A stretch of 64,000 nucleotides of DNA from CAWDMN01 sp963803155. GTDB lineage: Bacteria; Acidobacteriota; Terriglobia; Versatilivoradales; Versatilivoraceae. The notes under the pieces are model-generated. The model was given only the letters and a program-made list of their open reading frames with translations, did not search any database and had not been told where the DNA came from. A program made the translations under genes and the position numbers. Shown here in pieces: positions 39,228 through 49,458 of the stretch. Positions within the stretch are counted from its first letter, which is position 1, and the number at the start of each line of letters is the position of its first letter. The DNA lies in contig CAWDMN010000036.1 of NCBI GenBank assembly GCA_963803155.1, positions 248,001 to 312,000 of the forward strand, written 5' to 3'.

Positions 39228-41153
39228 TCAAATTGACGGAACCAAACGGACCCGTTCATCATAAAGGGCTCCCCCCTCGCCAATATCGGTGGTTTGCGCC
39301 TTTAATAAAACATTTACCGCTTGTCCCGCGAAGAAATGTCCACCCTTTGGAATCATCAGCACATCCTGTCGCTGCAGACTATCGTAAAGCAGGCGAACGC
39401 GAAGGGACGAGACTCTTGATTCCACGCGGCAGACGTCTCCTTCAGGAATCCCGCCCGCACTTGCCGGATGGACTGTGGCCACGGCCATCTCTCCCGGAAT
39501 CACCGCCCATTGTGAAGATTGTGACCATGGGGTAGAAGTAGACATTAAAACCAGCGGATATTCTTCGGGAGCACCTAAATTCGCTGGCCTTTGGGTCATT
39601 AAATTTACCCGGCCGGTTGGGGTTTTAAATATCCGATCTTCAAAAAGGATCTTAACAGCCAGCGGATTCCGAATTGCCCCGGCCTCCAACATTTCCAGAG
39701 TAATGCCATACGAATCAAGTTTGGGATGCATCATCCGCTCTTTCCATTCTCTAGGGCTGCCCGCCATCGCGTCAGTCAGGCCGACACGCTTCGCCAACTC
39801 CTGGATAATTTCGAGATCCGACTTTACGCTCGCCGGGGGGGGGACGACAGGGGTTGAGGCGCCAATCCAGTGGTGGCCATATGATCCCAACAAATCATCA
39901 TCTTCAAGCAATGTGGTGGTAGGCAATACCAAGTGGGCACAACGCGCAGTGTCGGTGAGGAAGGAGTCCACAACTACCACAAATTCTCGCGATTCAAGGG
40001 CCTTAACCGTCGTGTTTGATTCCGGAAGCATTGCTACTGGGTTCCCCGCGGTAATCCATACCGCACGGATCTCTGGGTTCTTCATTGAAAGCAACTCTAT
40101 CCCCAATAGGGGCTCACAGACAGTCCTGGGAGCCGTTGACTTTCCCTTAATGAACGACTGATCAAAGGCGCCACGGCGCCTGTAATAGAAGGAAACTCCA
40201 CCGCCAGCAATGCCGAGGTTACCTGAGATTGCCGCCAATCCATCCAGCGCTCTTACAATCGCGCCGCCATTCAATCTTCTTCCCATCCCCCACCCCACCA
40301 GGATAGAAGCCGGTTTGTTCGGACCCAATCGTCTCGCCAGGTCCACCGCTACAGTGGGAGAAACATCGGCCTGGCCACACCACTTTTCGATGCTCTCGCT
40401 ACAGGCCAAAGTTCTGAATTCTTCGAAGTGATCACAATAATGCTCCGCTTGCGGGTCAATCCACTTGCGTTCAAATAGGACCTGCGCCACCGCCATTGCC
40501 AATGCGAAATCAGTCGCGGGCCGGAGTTGCACGATCTCGTTTGCCAGCAGGGAGGTTTTTTGATGGATCGGATCAATCAGCACCACTTCCGCCCCTTTTT
40601 TTTGGGCGTCTTTAATAATAGGAATCAGATGGGGGCTTGAGGTAAAAAGATTTTTCCCCCATAACAGAATATGGCGGGAATTCAACAAATCAAAAACGTC
40701 ATGACTGTCAGATTCCCCAAAATCGGCTTCCTGAGCCGCCTCGCCAGCACCGGAACAAATGTCCCCTCTTTTTATCGTGACCGGACCGAATTGTTCGAAA
40801 AAATAATCCGAAAGATGTTTCAGCAAACCGAGCGATCCTCCGCTGCGGTAATGAAAGATGGCTGCCGGACCTGACTCTTGCCGAATGGCCAACAGGTTCT
40901 CCGCCGCCCAATCCAGAGCTTCATTCCAGCTCACTTCCATGAATCGACCCTTCACCTTCTTCAAGGGTTGTGTCAATCGTTCGGATGAATATTGGCGGTC
41001 AAGAAATAGGCTCGTACGGGGGCAGAGGAAGCCCCGGGTAATCGGATGCTCCTTATCTCCCCGCAAATGGATGACCCGGCCATTTTCGACTGTAGCCAGA
41101 ATGCCGCAGACATCAGGGCAATCCCGGTTGCAGAGGGTCTTTTTGATTTCCAT
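39228..41153 (-). CDS. Molybdopterin-dependent oxidoreductase, DMSO reductase family, substrate unknown
   Basis: 641 residues from the ATG at 41153, which has GGAGGTG 7 bases upstream. The N-terminal 4Fe-4S cysteines are C8, C12, C16 and C44. The Mo-bis-PGD domain has GDICSGAGEAAQ near residue 130, where the metal ligand is expected, and WGKNLFTSSPHLIPIIKDAQ near 165, VLIDPIHQKTS, WGMGRRLNGG and HLVLPTTTLLEDDD. The C-terminal dinucleotide-binding domain contains PTGRVNLMTQRP. There is no Tat signal, so it should be cytoplasmic. No electron-transfer subunit or Mo-cofactor gene is adjacent. The group includes formate-dehydrogenase-like and other uncharacterised enzymes; I cannot name the substrate. 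Confidence 0.85.
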   Translation of the reverse strand: MEIKKTLCNRDCPDVCGILATVENGRVIHLRGDKEHPITRGFLCPRTSLFLDRQYSSERLTQPLKKVKGRFMEVSWNEALDWAAENLLAIRQESGPAAIFHYRSGGSLGLLKHLSDYFFEQFGPVTIKRGDICSGAGEAAQEADFGESDSHDVFDLLNSRHILLWGKNLFTSSPHLIPIIKDAQKKGAEVVLIDPIHQKTSLLANEIVQLRPATDFALAMAVAQVLFERKWIDPQAEHYCDHFEEFRTLACSESIEKWCGQADVSPTVAVDLARRLGPNKPASILVGWGMGRRLNGGAIVRALDGLAAISGNLGIAGGGVSFYYRRRGAFDQSFIKGKSTAPRTVCEPLLGIELLSMKNPEIRAVWITAGNPVAMLPESNTTVKALESREFVVVVDSFLTDTARCAHLVLPTTTLLEDDDLLGSYGHHWIGASTPVVPPPASVKSDLEIIQELAKRVGLTDAMAGSPREWKERMMHPKLDSYGITLEMLEAGAIRNPLAVKILFEDRIFKTPTGRVNLMTQRPANLGAPEEYPLVLMSTSTPWSQSSQWAVIPGEMAVATVHPASAGGIPEGDVCRVESRVSSLRVRLLYDSLQRQDVLMIPKGGHFFAGQAVNVLLKAQTTDIGEGGALYDERVRLVPSI

Positions 41154-41617
41154 GGCATCGCACCTCCAAATCTCAACCAAATTCAATTTACCACACCGCC
41201 GATCCACATCTTTCTTTTTTTGCTACAATTGGAAATCAATTAATCCGTAACAAATGTCTTCAAACTATCTGCATCCGTGAACTCACAAATGATTTCTTAC
41301 AAGAGAGTCCTTTTGAAGTAGAAGAATATGTGGGATGTATCTGGACGTCAACGCGCAGTACATTAAGCATGAATATGTAGTACCAAATGCGTCAGCCTCC
41401 TGAATCTCACAAGCCCAATGAAAAAATCGTTGTTGCCAGAACTCCATCAGGCTTGGACAGATGCTAAGAGCGGGACGGTATCGGCCCATGATGGAAAAGC
41501 AGATAGGAATAAACTTCTGGCGTGCACGTTGAACCTTTCCGAAGTCAAAGCTCTCATTGACAAGCTGGGCGGGTTGGGAAATACTGGAATTTTTTGGGGG
41601 GTAGAGAAGGGCCGCTT
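41154..41617. other. Divergent intergenic region
   Basis: 464 bases between divergent genes. A 67-codon plus-strand frame at 41418-41621 has no family resemblance and no ribosome-binding site, so I do not call it. Promoters for both flanking genes should be here; none is certain. Confidence 0.45.
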
Positions 41618-44563
41618 ATGAGTTGGATAAAGCCACTTAAAATAATTAAGCAATCACGCGGGGCAGGCACAGCGCAGATCCTCTTGATGGTGTGCCTGGC
41701 GGATTTAATCGTGCCATCGGTTTCGGCCTCTCCCTTGGTCTTTCTCACTCATCCATTTCTTGTTCCATCGAACTTGGCCGAAGAACGGGAGACCAGCCAC
41801 GACCAAAAAGATCAGAAAGAGGGAGACCCCTTCCGCGAAGCGCTTAACGAGTACAGACGCCAAATAGACCAAACATTGACAAAGACGCGCAGCGGCGCGG
41901 CCCAATCCGACGTCAAATCTCGAAGCAGCCAATTCCATGGAAATTTCTACGAATACTTGCGAAACGACTCATTGGACGCATTGCCTCACGAAGTAAAACA
42001 GGCGGGGGGGGAAAAATCAATCCTGCGTCGGAACCAATTCGGATTCAACATTACCGGTCCAGTGGTGATTCCCTGGTTTATAAGAGGGGACAGTAAAACG
42101 TTCTTCTCTGCAACCTATGAGGGAACCCGCGAAAAAATGTCCCACTCATCTCTTCTTACCGTTCCCACAATTCGGCAACGGACGGGGGACTTTTCAGATC
42201 TGGTGGACAGTGCGGGTATCCCTGTCACAATTTACGATCCTCGGACAACCCGTCCCAATCCGGCATTTGATCCAGCTCTTCCGGTTACTACGGATAATCT
42301 TCAGTATTTGCGGGACCCATTCCCCGGCAATTTGATTCCCCGGGAACGAATTGATGCCGTTTCTCAAAAATTAATAGATTATTGCCCGCTTCCCAACGCC
42401 AGCGTCGGTCCATTTCTGAGGAACAATTATTTCATCAATGGGGTCGAGTCCAACACTCCGAACGGACTGATTTGGAAACTCGACCACAGCATCGGAACCA
42501 GGCACAAACTCAGCCTGGGGGGGAGTTATTCCAATGGATTGAACGGATCTTCCCCTCTGATTGAAAACGTCGCAAATCCCGGTTATCCTGGGCACCGCGT
42601 TCAGGCCAGAAGTCTCAGCATGAGCGAAACATTTAATATCTCGCCCGCTCTGGTTAACCAATTCGGACTCGCCACTTCCTATAATTCACAGCGGAGTGAA
42701 TTCTCGGGAGAGGGAGTCAATTTCCCGGAAATCCTGGGGCTACGTGGCGTTCAGCCCGCGGTTTTTCCTCGCTTTGAAGTCTGGGACAACTACATTGATT
42801 TTGGTTTGCCTTCTGGCGCGATGAGCAATTACCAAGCGGCCTATTATTCCTTGAGCAATTACCTGACTTACCGTTTTAAAAAACACAATCTTCGCTTTTC
42901 GCTTTCCTCTCTCTGGTCACAAGTGAATTCATTTCAGTCAGGTTCACCTTCGGGACGTTTTGATTTTCATGGCCCATTGACTAGTCTGCCGGGCATTAAT
43001 AACACAGGCAATGCTTTTGCTCAATTTTTGATGGGATGGGCGGACAGGGCCGAGCAATCACTGGTGTTAAATCCCACCTATTTTCGAAACAAAAAGTTCC
43101 GTCTCGGATGGGGAGATGATTACCAACTGACCCCCAATTTCCGGTTAAGCTTTAGCCTGGGAATGCAAATCGACACCCCACGCCGGGAAAAATATAATCG
43201 GCAATCAACGGTTGATCTCCGCTTGATCAATCCCGCCAATGAACGCCCTGGGGCGTTGGCCTTTGCGGGAATGGGAGGGCAGGCATCAACTTTTTCCCCG
43301 GCTCAAATAAATTGGGAACCCTCTCTAAGCTGGGCGCTCAATCCCTGGGGCGACCGGAGAACCGTGATCCGGGGGAGTTATTCTCTCTGGTACGACTCCT
43401 ATCCTCTCTACGCCACTTCATTTGGAACCTTGGGCTACAATGCCCGCCCTTTGATGATCTCCCCGAATGGACAGCTCACGCCTGTCATGGTCCTGGCCGC
43501 TGGCTACCCCTCGAATTTTGTCCCGCCCCCCAACTTGAGACCAGATGCCGCTAACGGAATCCGCGCGGATTATTTTGACCCTAAAGGGACTCTCCCCTAC
43601 GGACAAGATTGGGGCTTGGAAATTGAGAGAGATTTCTTATGGAACATGATTTTTCATGTCTCCTATCACGGCGGAAAGGGGACTCATCTCTACAATGGGA
43701 GCGGCCTTGAACTGAATCCCTTGCCTGTTTCAGCCCTTGCCTACCGGGACCGATTGAATGATCTGGACTTCAATCTCTCGCTGAGGCCGTATCCGCAATA
43801 CCCCAGCATCAATCCCGGTTATCCTTATCCCATCGGTTCCAGCAGTTATCATGGCGGCAACATGCGTTTGGAAAAACGGATGTCCCATGGATTGAATTTC
43901 AATTTTTCTTATTCCTTCGGCAAATCCATTGATGACGTTATGTATGGATATCCGCCTCAAAACTCCAACATGCTGCAGCGGGAAAAATCGCTGAGTCAAT
44001 CGGATATAACTCACCAAACCAGCTTCAGCGCGCTTTATGAGTTGCCGTTTGGGAGCGGCAAGCCGATATTCAACCAAAGCAGCTGGATTGATAAAATGCT
44101 CGGGCGGTGGACGCTGAGCGGCACCGCCTACTTTCGTTCAGGATTCCCTTTGATGCTGGTTCCTCTCTTCAATAATACTGGCGGTGTTGCCGAAGCCTTG
44201 CGAGTCAATGAGGTCCCTGGGGTGGATCCTACGGTGAAAAATCCTTCCCCTGAACTCTGGTTCAACCCGGCAGCTTTTGATCAGCCCGCGGATTTTACTC
44301 TGGGGAATGTTTCGCGCAGGCATCCAAGCCTAAGGGGACCCGGTGCTCAGAACATGGATATGTCTCTAACCAAACGCGTTCCCATAATGCAGGAATGGAG
44401 CCTCGAGGTGTTACTGGAGGCCTTCAATGCCTTTAATCACGGCAACTGGAATCAGCCCGATACCACTATCGGGTCGCAAGAGCATCCGAATTTGAATGCG
44501 GGCAAAATCATTGGATCGTATGGGGGCAGAATTGTTCAGTTGGGATTCCGCATAAATTTTTAG
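41618..44563 (+). CDS. Oar-like TonB-dependent-receptor-type outer membrane protein lacking the usual N-terminal domains
   Basis: 981 residues from the ATG at 41618 (AGAAGG 8 bases upstream). Residues ~22-40 are hydrophobic and could be a signal sequence. From about residue 105 the protein follows the acidobacterial Oar-like family: SSQFHGNFYEYLRNDSLDAL, RRNQFGFNITGPVVIP, FFSATYEGTREK, NLIPRERIDAVSQKLIDY, then beta-barrel strands to the terminal LGFRINF. The typical carboxypeptidase-regulatory domain and most of the plug (together ~200 residues) are absent and replaced by ~80 charged residues such as EERETSHDQKDQKEGDPFRE. It could be a plugless porin-like variant or a truncated gene with a new start. 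Confidence 0.82.
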   Translation: MSWIKPLKIIKQSRGAGTAQILLMVCLADLIVPSVSASPLVFLTHPFLVPSNLAEERETSHDQKDQKEGDPFREALNEYRRQIDQTLTKTRSGAAQSDVKSRSSQFHGNFYEYLRNDSLDALPHEVKQAGGEKSILRRNQFGFNITGPVVIPWFIRGDSKTFFSATYEGTREKMSHSSLLTVPTIRQRTGDFSDLVDSAGIPVTIYDPRTTRPNPAFDPALPVTTDNLQYLRDPFPGNLIPRERIDAVSQKLIDYCPLPNASVGPFLRNNYFINGVESNTPNGLIWKLDHSIGTRHKLSLGGSYSNGLNGSSPLIENVANPGYPGHRVQARSLSMSETFNISPALVNQFGLATSYNSQRSEFSGEGVNFPEILGLRGVQPAVFPRFEVWDNYIDFGLPSGAMSNYQAAYYSLSNYLTYRFKKHNLRFSLSSLWSQVNSFQSGSPSGRFDFHGPLTSLPGINNTGNAFAQFLMGWADRAEQSLVLNPTYFRNKKFRLGWGDDYQLTPNFRLSFSLGMQIDTPRREKYNRQSTVDLRLINPANERPGALAFAGMGGQASTFSPAQINWEPSLSWALNPWGDRRTVIRGSYSLWYDSYPLYATSFGTLGYNARPLMISPNGQLTPVMVLAAGYPSNFVPPPNLRPDAANGIRADYFDPKGTLPYGQDWGLEIERDFLWNMIFHVSYHGGKGTHLYNGSGLELNPLPVSALAYRDRLNDLDFNLSLRPYPQYPSINPGYPYPIGSSSYHGGNMRLEKRMSHGLNFNFSYSFGKSIDDVMYGYPPQNSNMLQREKSLSQSDITHQTSFSALYELPFGSGKPIFNQSSWIDKMLGRWTLSGTAYFRSGFPLMLVPLFNNTGGVAEALRVNEVPGVDPTVKNPSPELWFNPAAFDQPADFTLGNVSRRHPSLRGPGAQNMDMSLTKRVPIMQEWSLEVLLEAFNAFNHGNWNQPDTTIGSQEHPNLNAGKIIGSYGGRIVQLGFRINF

Positions 44564-44811
44564 CGAACTTTGACTAAAGCCATCGGCGATGTCTCGATTT
44601 TGCTTTTGTTAGTAGAACTGCCTTCTGAGCCATCCTCCGAACAGATGCCTTTCCATTTGTTTTGGTTTGACGAAGCGCACAAGCGTGGCGCACAGGATGT
44701 GACCATCCATGGGATAACTGGCAAAAGAGGGTTCTCAAGCTAGATAAAAAGAAACCGATTTGGATAAAAAAAAACGTCGAGGGTGCAGATCTGATCAACT
44801 CTTCTTCTGTC

Positions 44812-45822
44812 TTGATTCCCGTTCCTTTGAAGAATCTTCTCATCAAAAAGTGCTCAATGGCCTTGTGGATATGGACTCTCTTCTGTCTGTCCATTTTCGC
44901 CGAGAAAATTCCTCCTGTGCCGCAAACAACAGCCGCTCCGTTCCCCTATAAGATCCCCGTTTGGGTCAGGCAGGGAAGTCAATTTGTCCCGGGACTAAGG
45001 AGCGACAGTTTTCAGATAACTTTAGGAAAAAAAACGCTTAAGAATTTTCAACTTCAAACGCCAGATTCCCCCACTTTGCTATTTATTGCCTTTGACACCG
45101 TAGGGGACGTGGCTCCTCTCATGCAGGTCCGCGAAACTTTGAGCCAAGAATTGATGCAGCTTCCTACCAACTTTCGCATTGGACTGCTTTCCGCCCATGA
45201 AAATTTTGGCGTGATTCAAGATCCGACCGAAGACCGCGAACTGCTGCGCCAAAAAATCAACGACATGGCATTGGTGGGAAAAGCCGGACTGCTGGAGACT
45301 ATCCAACCGCTGATGGAATTCTCTTCACAACTTTTGCGGAGAACCCATGTGCGAGTGGCAATCCTATTGATTACCGACAGTGACATTGGCAATTACCGGA
45401 CCAATTATTTGAATCCCGTGGTGAATTACAGTGACACGCGTGACCTGAGCCGGCGTTTTCCGGGACGGGCGCTGCAAGAGAAAATTGCTCGCATGACTAG
45501 CAGCCTGAGCGCCTTTCCCGTTCCCTGTCTCATTGTGCATATCGATCCCGGACCAGATCCTTTGAACAAGATTTACCAAGACGGTCTGCGGCAACTGGCG
45601 GAGGCTCTGGGAGGGCAGCTTTTTCTTTCGAAAACGGCCAGTGACATCCCTGTTATGCTTCGAGAAGCTTTGGATTGGATTAAGGGATTTTATATCCTCA
45701 GTTTTGACGGGTCAGAGGAGAAAAGAGGGTTGGTAAAGATACGGATTGGTGCGCCAGGGACAGCCAAGTCCACCGCTACGGCTGAACACTATTACTATCC
45801 TTCCTATTTGACCTTTCGCTAA
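44812..45822 (+). CDS. VWFA-related protein, acidobacterial type
   Basis: 336 residues from a TTG at 44812; an ATG at 44857 is the alternative. I prefer the TTG because it gives a signal peptide with a basic n-region (PLKNLLIKKCSMALWIWTLF). The von Willebrand A-like core contains LLFIAFDTVGDVAPLMQVRE and VRVAILLITDSDIGNY, and the family's C-terminal FYILSFDGSEEKRGLVKIRI strand region is present. The classic DxSxS metal site appears degenerate (DTVGD). These exported proteins are abundant in Acidobacteria; function is not known. It follows the Oar-like gene by 248 bases. Confidence 0.8.
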   Translation: MIPVPLKNLLIKKCSMALWIWTLFCLSIFAEKIPPVPQTTAAPFPYKIPVWVRQGSQFVPGLRSDSFQITLGKKTLKNFQLQTPDSPTLLFIAFDTVGDVAPLMQVRETLSQELMQLPTNFRIGLLSAHENFGVIQDPTEDRELLRQKINDMALVGKAGLLETIQPLMEFSSQLLRRTHVRVAILLITDSDIGNYRTNYLNPVVNYSDTRDLSRRFPGRALQEKIARMTSSLSAFPVPCLIVHIDPGPDPLNKIYQDGLRQLAEALGGQLFLSKTASDIPVMLREALDWIKGFYILSFDGSEEKRGLVKIRIGAPGTAKSTATAEHYYYPSYLTFR

Positions 45823-45878
45823 GATGGAGAGTCCTGCTCGACGCTTGACTCAAAACGGCAAAAAAAGGAACTCTGGAA

Positions 45879-46814
45879 CTATTTCTTATTGGCACTGCCC
45901 TTGGCCTCAGCAATTTTCGCCTGCTTCGTAAGAGAAGTGCCCTCATTCAAGGTTTGGGTTACCCGTTGCAAAGAGCGGGCAATTTCCGATTGTTCCGGAG
46001 CATTCAGGTCTAGTTGACGAGAGATCAATCCCGAGAGGCGCTGTATCTCCTGCTCAAGCGTCCAATCACTGGCTTCCCGCATGGATAACCCCTGACGGAG
46101 CAAACTGTTTCGCCTCTCCATATCCTTCATCATTCCCTTAAGCCGGTTCACATCGGCTTGAATTTTCTGCAAATCCGCTTCACGCTGGCCCGCTGCTTGT
46201 TCGAGTTTGATAGCCAGCGAGGTTTTCTCATTGTTCAGGACATCAAGTCTGGATTCCAATTGGCGCATCTGCTCCTGGGCTTGAGAGTAACTTTGGTTCA
46301 GCTGCTGCTGTTCATTTTGCAGCCTGTTGTAGTCGAGCCGGACCTTGTCGAGCGCCAGTTGCGAGTCTGAAAGCTCTCGCTGGCGCCGAAGCAGGTTCAT
46401 CTTTAATTCCCCAACCACATCGCTCTTCTGGGCCAACCCATTCCCTTGGCGTGAAATCAGACCGTCGAGAGAATTCTTTTCGTCGATGGCGATTTGAAGC
46501 TGTTTCCGAACATCCATCAACTCACCCTGCGACGTCGACAATTGCTTTTTCAGATTTTCGTTGGCGGTTTGCAATGATTCTGTTTCCGGCGCCAGCAATC
46601 TGGCGAGGGTGATTTTCTTATTAAGAGCAATGGCTAACAATAGCAGGGAAGCGGCCACAATGAGCACTTTACAGGCTCCCAAACGGCTGCGCACCCCTAA
46701 TCCGAAAAACCAGACCTCGGGCCGGTCCGGTCGCAACCGAAGGAGGCCGGCCAAACCCAAGTAGAAACCTCCCAATGCAAATACCAGCAAAAGCAGTGGC
46801 AGCAACCTATCCAT
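45879..46814 (-). CDS. Membrane-anchored long coiled-coil protein
   Basis: 311 residues, no recognised family. Two N-terminal hydrophobic helices (about 3-26 and 49-65), then a basic turn (NKKITLARLL), and an almost uninterrupted coiled coil from about residue 75 to 270 (LQTANENLKKQLSTSQGELM). A short tail ends in AEAKGSANKK. Topology suggests an inner-membrane protein with a rod-like domain; a role in envelope organisation is only a guess. It is convergent with the VWA gene. Confidence 0.75.
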   Translation of the reverse strand: MDRLLPLLLLVFALGGFYLGLAGLLRLRPDRPEVWFFGLGVRSRLGACKVLIVAASLLLLAIALNKKITLARLLAPETESLQTANENLKKQLSTSQGELMDVRKQLQIAIDEKNSLDGLISRQGNGLAQKSDVVGELKMNLLRRQRELSDSQLALDKVRLDYNRLQNEQQQLNQSYSQAQEQMRQLESRLDVLNNEKTSLAIKLEQAAGQREADLQKIQADVNRLKGMMKDMERRNSLLRQGLSMREASDWTLEQEIQRLSGLISRQLDLNAPEQSEIARSLQRVTQTLNEGTSLTKQAKIAEAKGSANKK

Positions 46815-47361
46815 GTCAAATTGTCTCCAGAAAAAATCACGATGGACTCGAACTTGGCCAGTCCCTGCATTCGGATCAAAGGCCTGATTGTTCCTTATGA
46901 AATTACATCAAGCTGACTTCAATCTCAACCAAATTAGCGGGTGCAATTAAAAGCCCCCGACTCCTGGCGGAGTTTTTTCTACAAGAAAACAACCACGATC
47001 CGAATGGCAGAGTCAAGATAGTCTGAAATATCCTGACCAGTTGCTTGAAAATCGGATATGGTGAGTTCCTGGCAAACACTGACAACGATTTTCTTAAAAG
47101 TGGGAGATATCGAGGAAGAGGCAATGTCATTCTTGGAAGAGGAAACAGTCCGCGAGAGGCGGAGGTGAAAATGGGACGCGCGCGCATGACCACCGACACC
47201 CGCGCGGCGACACGGCGGTCGCCGGAGGTAGTCCACCGTCCACATTATGCCAATTGCATTGACTTCGCTCTCACTTTTGATGACACCCCAAATTGGCAGA
47301 AGGCTGCATCGATGACAAAAAGTGGCCAGGGTTGGCAATATGGAACTTTGTAGTAAATCTC
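46815..47361. other. Intergenic region, no gene supported
   Basis: 547 bases between two minus-strand genes. Overlapping minus-strand frames at 46903-47199 and 46979-47338 exist, but neither has recognisable motifs. A short plus-strand hairpin followed by T residues (ACTCC-TGGC-GGAGTTTTTT at 46959-46978) looks like a terminator without an obvious gene in front. Confidence 0.45.
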
Positions 47362-49458
47362 TCAGGAAATCAAATCGTTATCATCCACGGGGAAAGCGGC
47401 ACGGGAGGCGGAAGACGCCGGGGCAAGGTCCGCTTTGAGGGCGCTAGCCCCCGGTCGATCCCTGGGAGACAGCGCCATGGGAACAGGTTCATCTTCAGGA
47501 GGGGACTCAAATTGATCACGATTCGCTTCGTCCAAAAGACGCAACCCTTCCAATAGAAGGTTAGTGTTGCTTTCTCGAATGACAATGGGGAATGGATCAG
47601 CAGCAGGTTTGTACTCAAATGTTCCTCCCTTGATCCCTACCAAGGCATAAATGGCCGTTTCTGCTTTTTTATCGAGATATTCTGCGTTCACCATCCGGCC
47701 TGAATTGAAAAAGATCGTGCCGGGCTTGCCGCCTGAAGTTAGAATCAATTGGCCGCTCTTTTGGGCATTGTCCAAAAGTTGGATTATGTCGAGCAGCCCA
47801 ATTTCGGAAAGATCCCCCTTTAGAGCTGCATAGGGGACAGTCGCTGCCGCTGTTTGCGCTCCGGTGATAACTGAGGTAGAAGGTTTAGCGCTGGAGAACA
47901 CAGGATTGAGGCGCTGAGCTTCCCGGATATATTTGTTGGCTTCCTCCTTGCGATCCAGCTGTTGGAGGATTTTGGCAACCTCAAGGCACTCTTGCGCGGC
48001 TTTTTTGGGCATCTGCTGGTCCACATAGAGCGTTTTGAGTTTGTGGCGCAGTTTTAATTCCATGGGATAGCGCTTGATCACTTGTTCCAAGCGGCGGATG
48101 GCGCTCCCGTGTTGCCCGAACTTCTCTAACAATTCAAGATCGACAATAAAATTATCGACATCCTCATCCGTGACAATAGAAACCTCACGAGCCACGGACG
48201 AATTTCCATAGTTGCCATAGGCCTCTTCGTCTTCGATTCCTTGATTGGCTGGCGTAGCGGAATTGGCCCCGAAGGAGGGGCCACCCTGGGCTTTACTTTG
48301 GGCTTCTACACGGCTTAAGGCAGCGCGAAAATCCTTGTTGTATGGCTCCAAATCCACGCAATGGCGCAAAAGATCAATGGCTTTGGCAAACTCCTTCCTC
48401 TGCGCTCGAACTTCCGCATGGGCAGCCATGACCCGGCTCAACCGTTCGTACTGAAAAGAAATTGTCAGATATTTTTCAAGTATTTGATAAGCTTCAAGAT
48501 TTCGCGGCTCTAATTCAACAATTTTTCCAAGCAGGGAAATGACTTTCTGACGTTCATTAGCCTCCGTCACATTCCGAAAGTATTTGTCGATGTAAACAAA
48601 TGCATGTTGGGATTTTTTGCGCGCCACGAGTAGTTCAATAAAAGGAAGCAGGTCATTTCCAATATCCGGGCGGCGCTTGAGCAAATCTTCATAAAGTTGC
48701 TCAGCCTCTTCAAAACGCCCCGCCTCTCTGCAAAGGCGCGCTAAATAAGAGAGGAAGTCGGTTTCAACCGGTCCCTGCTTCATCAGGGGAATGACTAGTT
48801 CAATAGCCTTCTGGAGTTGGCCCAATTTTTCTTGAATTTGGGCCAGCTTTAAGATGACGTCCTTATCTTTTGGCTCCAGGGAATAAAGCTCTTCATAACA
48901 GCGCAACGCATCGGCCCATCTTTCTTTGGAAAAGAACCTTTCCCCCAAATGCGAAAAGGTTTGAAAAGCCTGATCTTTTTGGCCGCTTTGCTTTTGTATG
49001 GTTGCCAGCTTCCACGGAAAAGATTCGTTGGTGGGATCCTGGTCACAAAGCTGCTTTAAACACTCAACGACTTTGGGAATATTTCCATCTCGCTCGTAGC
49101 AAGAATAAAGATCCAGAAGAGCCGCCAGAATGTCGTTACGGGAATTAATGTGCCGATAAATCTCCAGTAGTCGTTCCCGAGCCGGAATGTTTTTGGGGAG
49201 GAAACCCAAAATTCTTTTATAACATTTGAGGGCTTCCTGGATTTCTCCATGAACCATCAGTATCTCGGCCAGGCGATTCAAATGGCGTCCCGCAAGCCCA
49301 TACTGCCGTGATACCAGAAAAAGATCCGCGATCAAACCTTGGACCGCCGTGTTTTCCGGGTTCTCTTCCAGAATTTCCTGATAGACTTCAATTGCCTCTT
49401 CCGTGTTTCCATGAGAAGCAAGTTTCTCCGCCTGTTTCAGCATCTTGGGGATGTTCAT
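47362..49458 (-). CDS. TPR-repeat protein with C-terminal DUF4388 (PatA N-terminal-like) domain
   Basis: 698 residues. The first ~380 residues are tandem tetratricopeptide repeats (AIEVYQEILEENPENTAVQG, QLYEDLLKRRPDIGND and similar), with more TPR-like helices at ~430-525. From about residue 555 comes a DUF4388 domain: LKGDLSEIGLLDIIQLLDNA and PGTIFFNSGRMVNAEYLDKK with KGGTFEYKP. DUF4388 occurs in response regulators and gliding or signalling proteins of Myxococcota, Cyanobacteria and Acidobacteriota. No signal peptide, so probably a cytoplasmic scaffold. The tail (640-698) is low-complexity and acidic/proline-rich. Confidence 0.82.
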   Translation of the reverse strand: MNIPKMLKQAEKLASHGNTEEAIEVYQEILEENPENTAVQGLIADLFLVSRQYGLAGRHLNRLAEILMVHGEIQEALKCYKRILGFLPKNIPARERLLEIYRHINSRNDILAALLDLYSCYERDGNIPKVVECLKQLCDQDPTNESFPWKLATIQKQSGQKDQAFQTFSHLGERFFSKERWADALRCYEELYSLEPKDKDVILKLAQIQEKLGQLQKAIELVIPLMKQGPVETDFLSYLARLCREAGRFEEAEQLYEDLLKRRPDIGNDLLPFIELLVARKKSQHAFVYIDKYFRNVTEANERQKVISLLGKIVELEPRNLEAYQILEKYLTISFQYERLSRVMAAHAEVRAQRKEFAKAIDLLRHCVDLEPYNKDFRAALSRVEAQSKAQGGPSFGANSATPANQGIEDEEAYGNYGNSSVAREVSIVTDEDVDNFIVDLELLEKFGQHGSAIRRLEQVIKRYPMELKLRHKLKTLYVDQQMPKKAAQECLEVAKILQQLDRKEEANKYIREAQRLNPVFSSAKPSTSVITGAQTAAATVPYAALKGDLSEIGLLDIIQLLDNAQKSGQLILTSGGKPGTIFFNSGRMVNAEYLDKKAETAIYALVGIKGGTFEYKPAADPFPIVIRESNTNLLLEGLRLLDEANRDQFESPPEDEPVPMALSPRDRPGASALKADLAPASSASRAAFPVDDNDLIS

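Noticed and set aside
41418..41621. 67-codon plus-strand frame before the Oar-like gene
   Set aside because: No ribosome-binding site or family resemblance, and it overlaps the supported start of the next gene.
46903..47338. Two overlapping minus-strand frames upstream of the coiled-coil gene
   Set aside because: No ribosome-binding site, no recognised domain, and codon content looks random.
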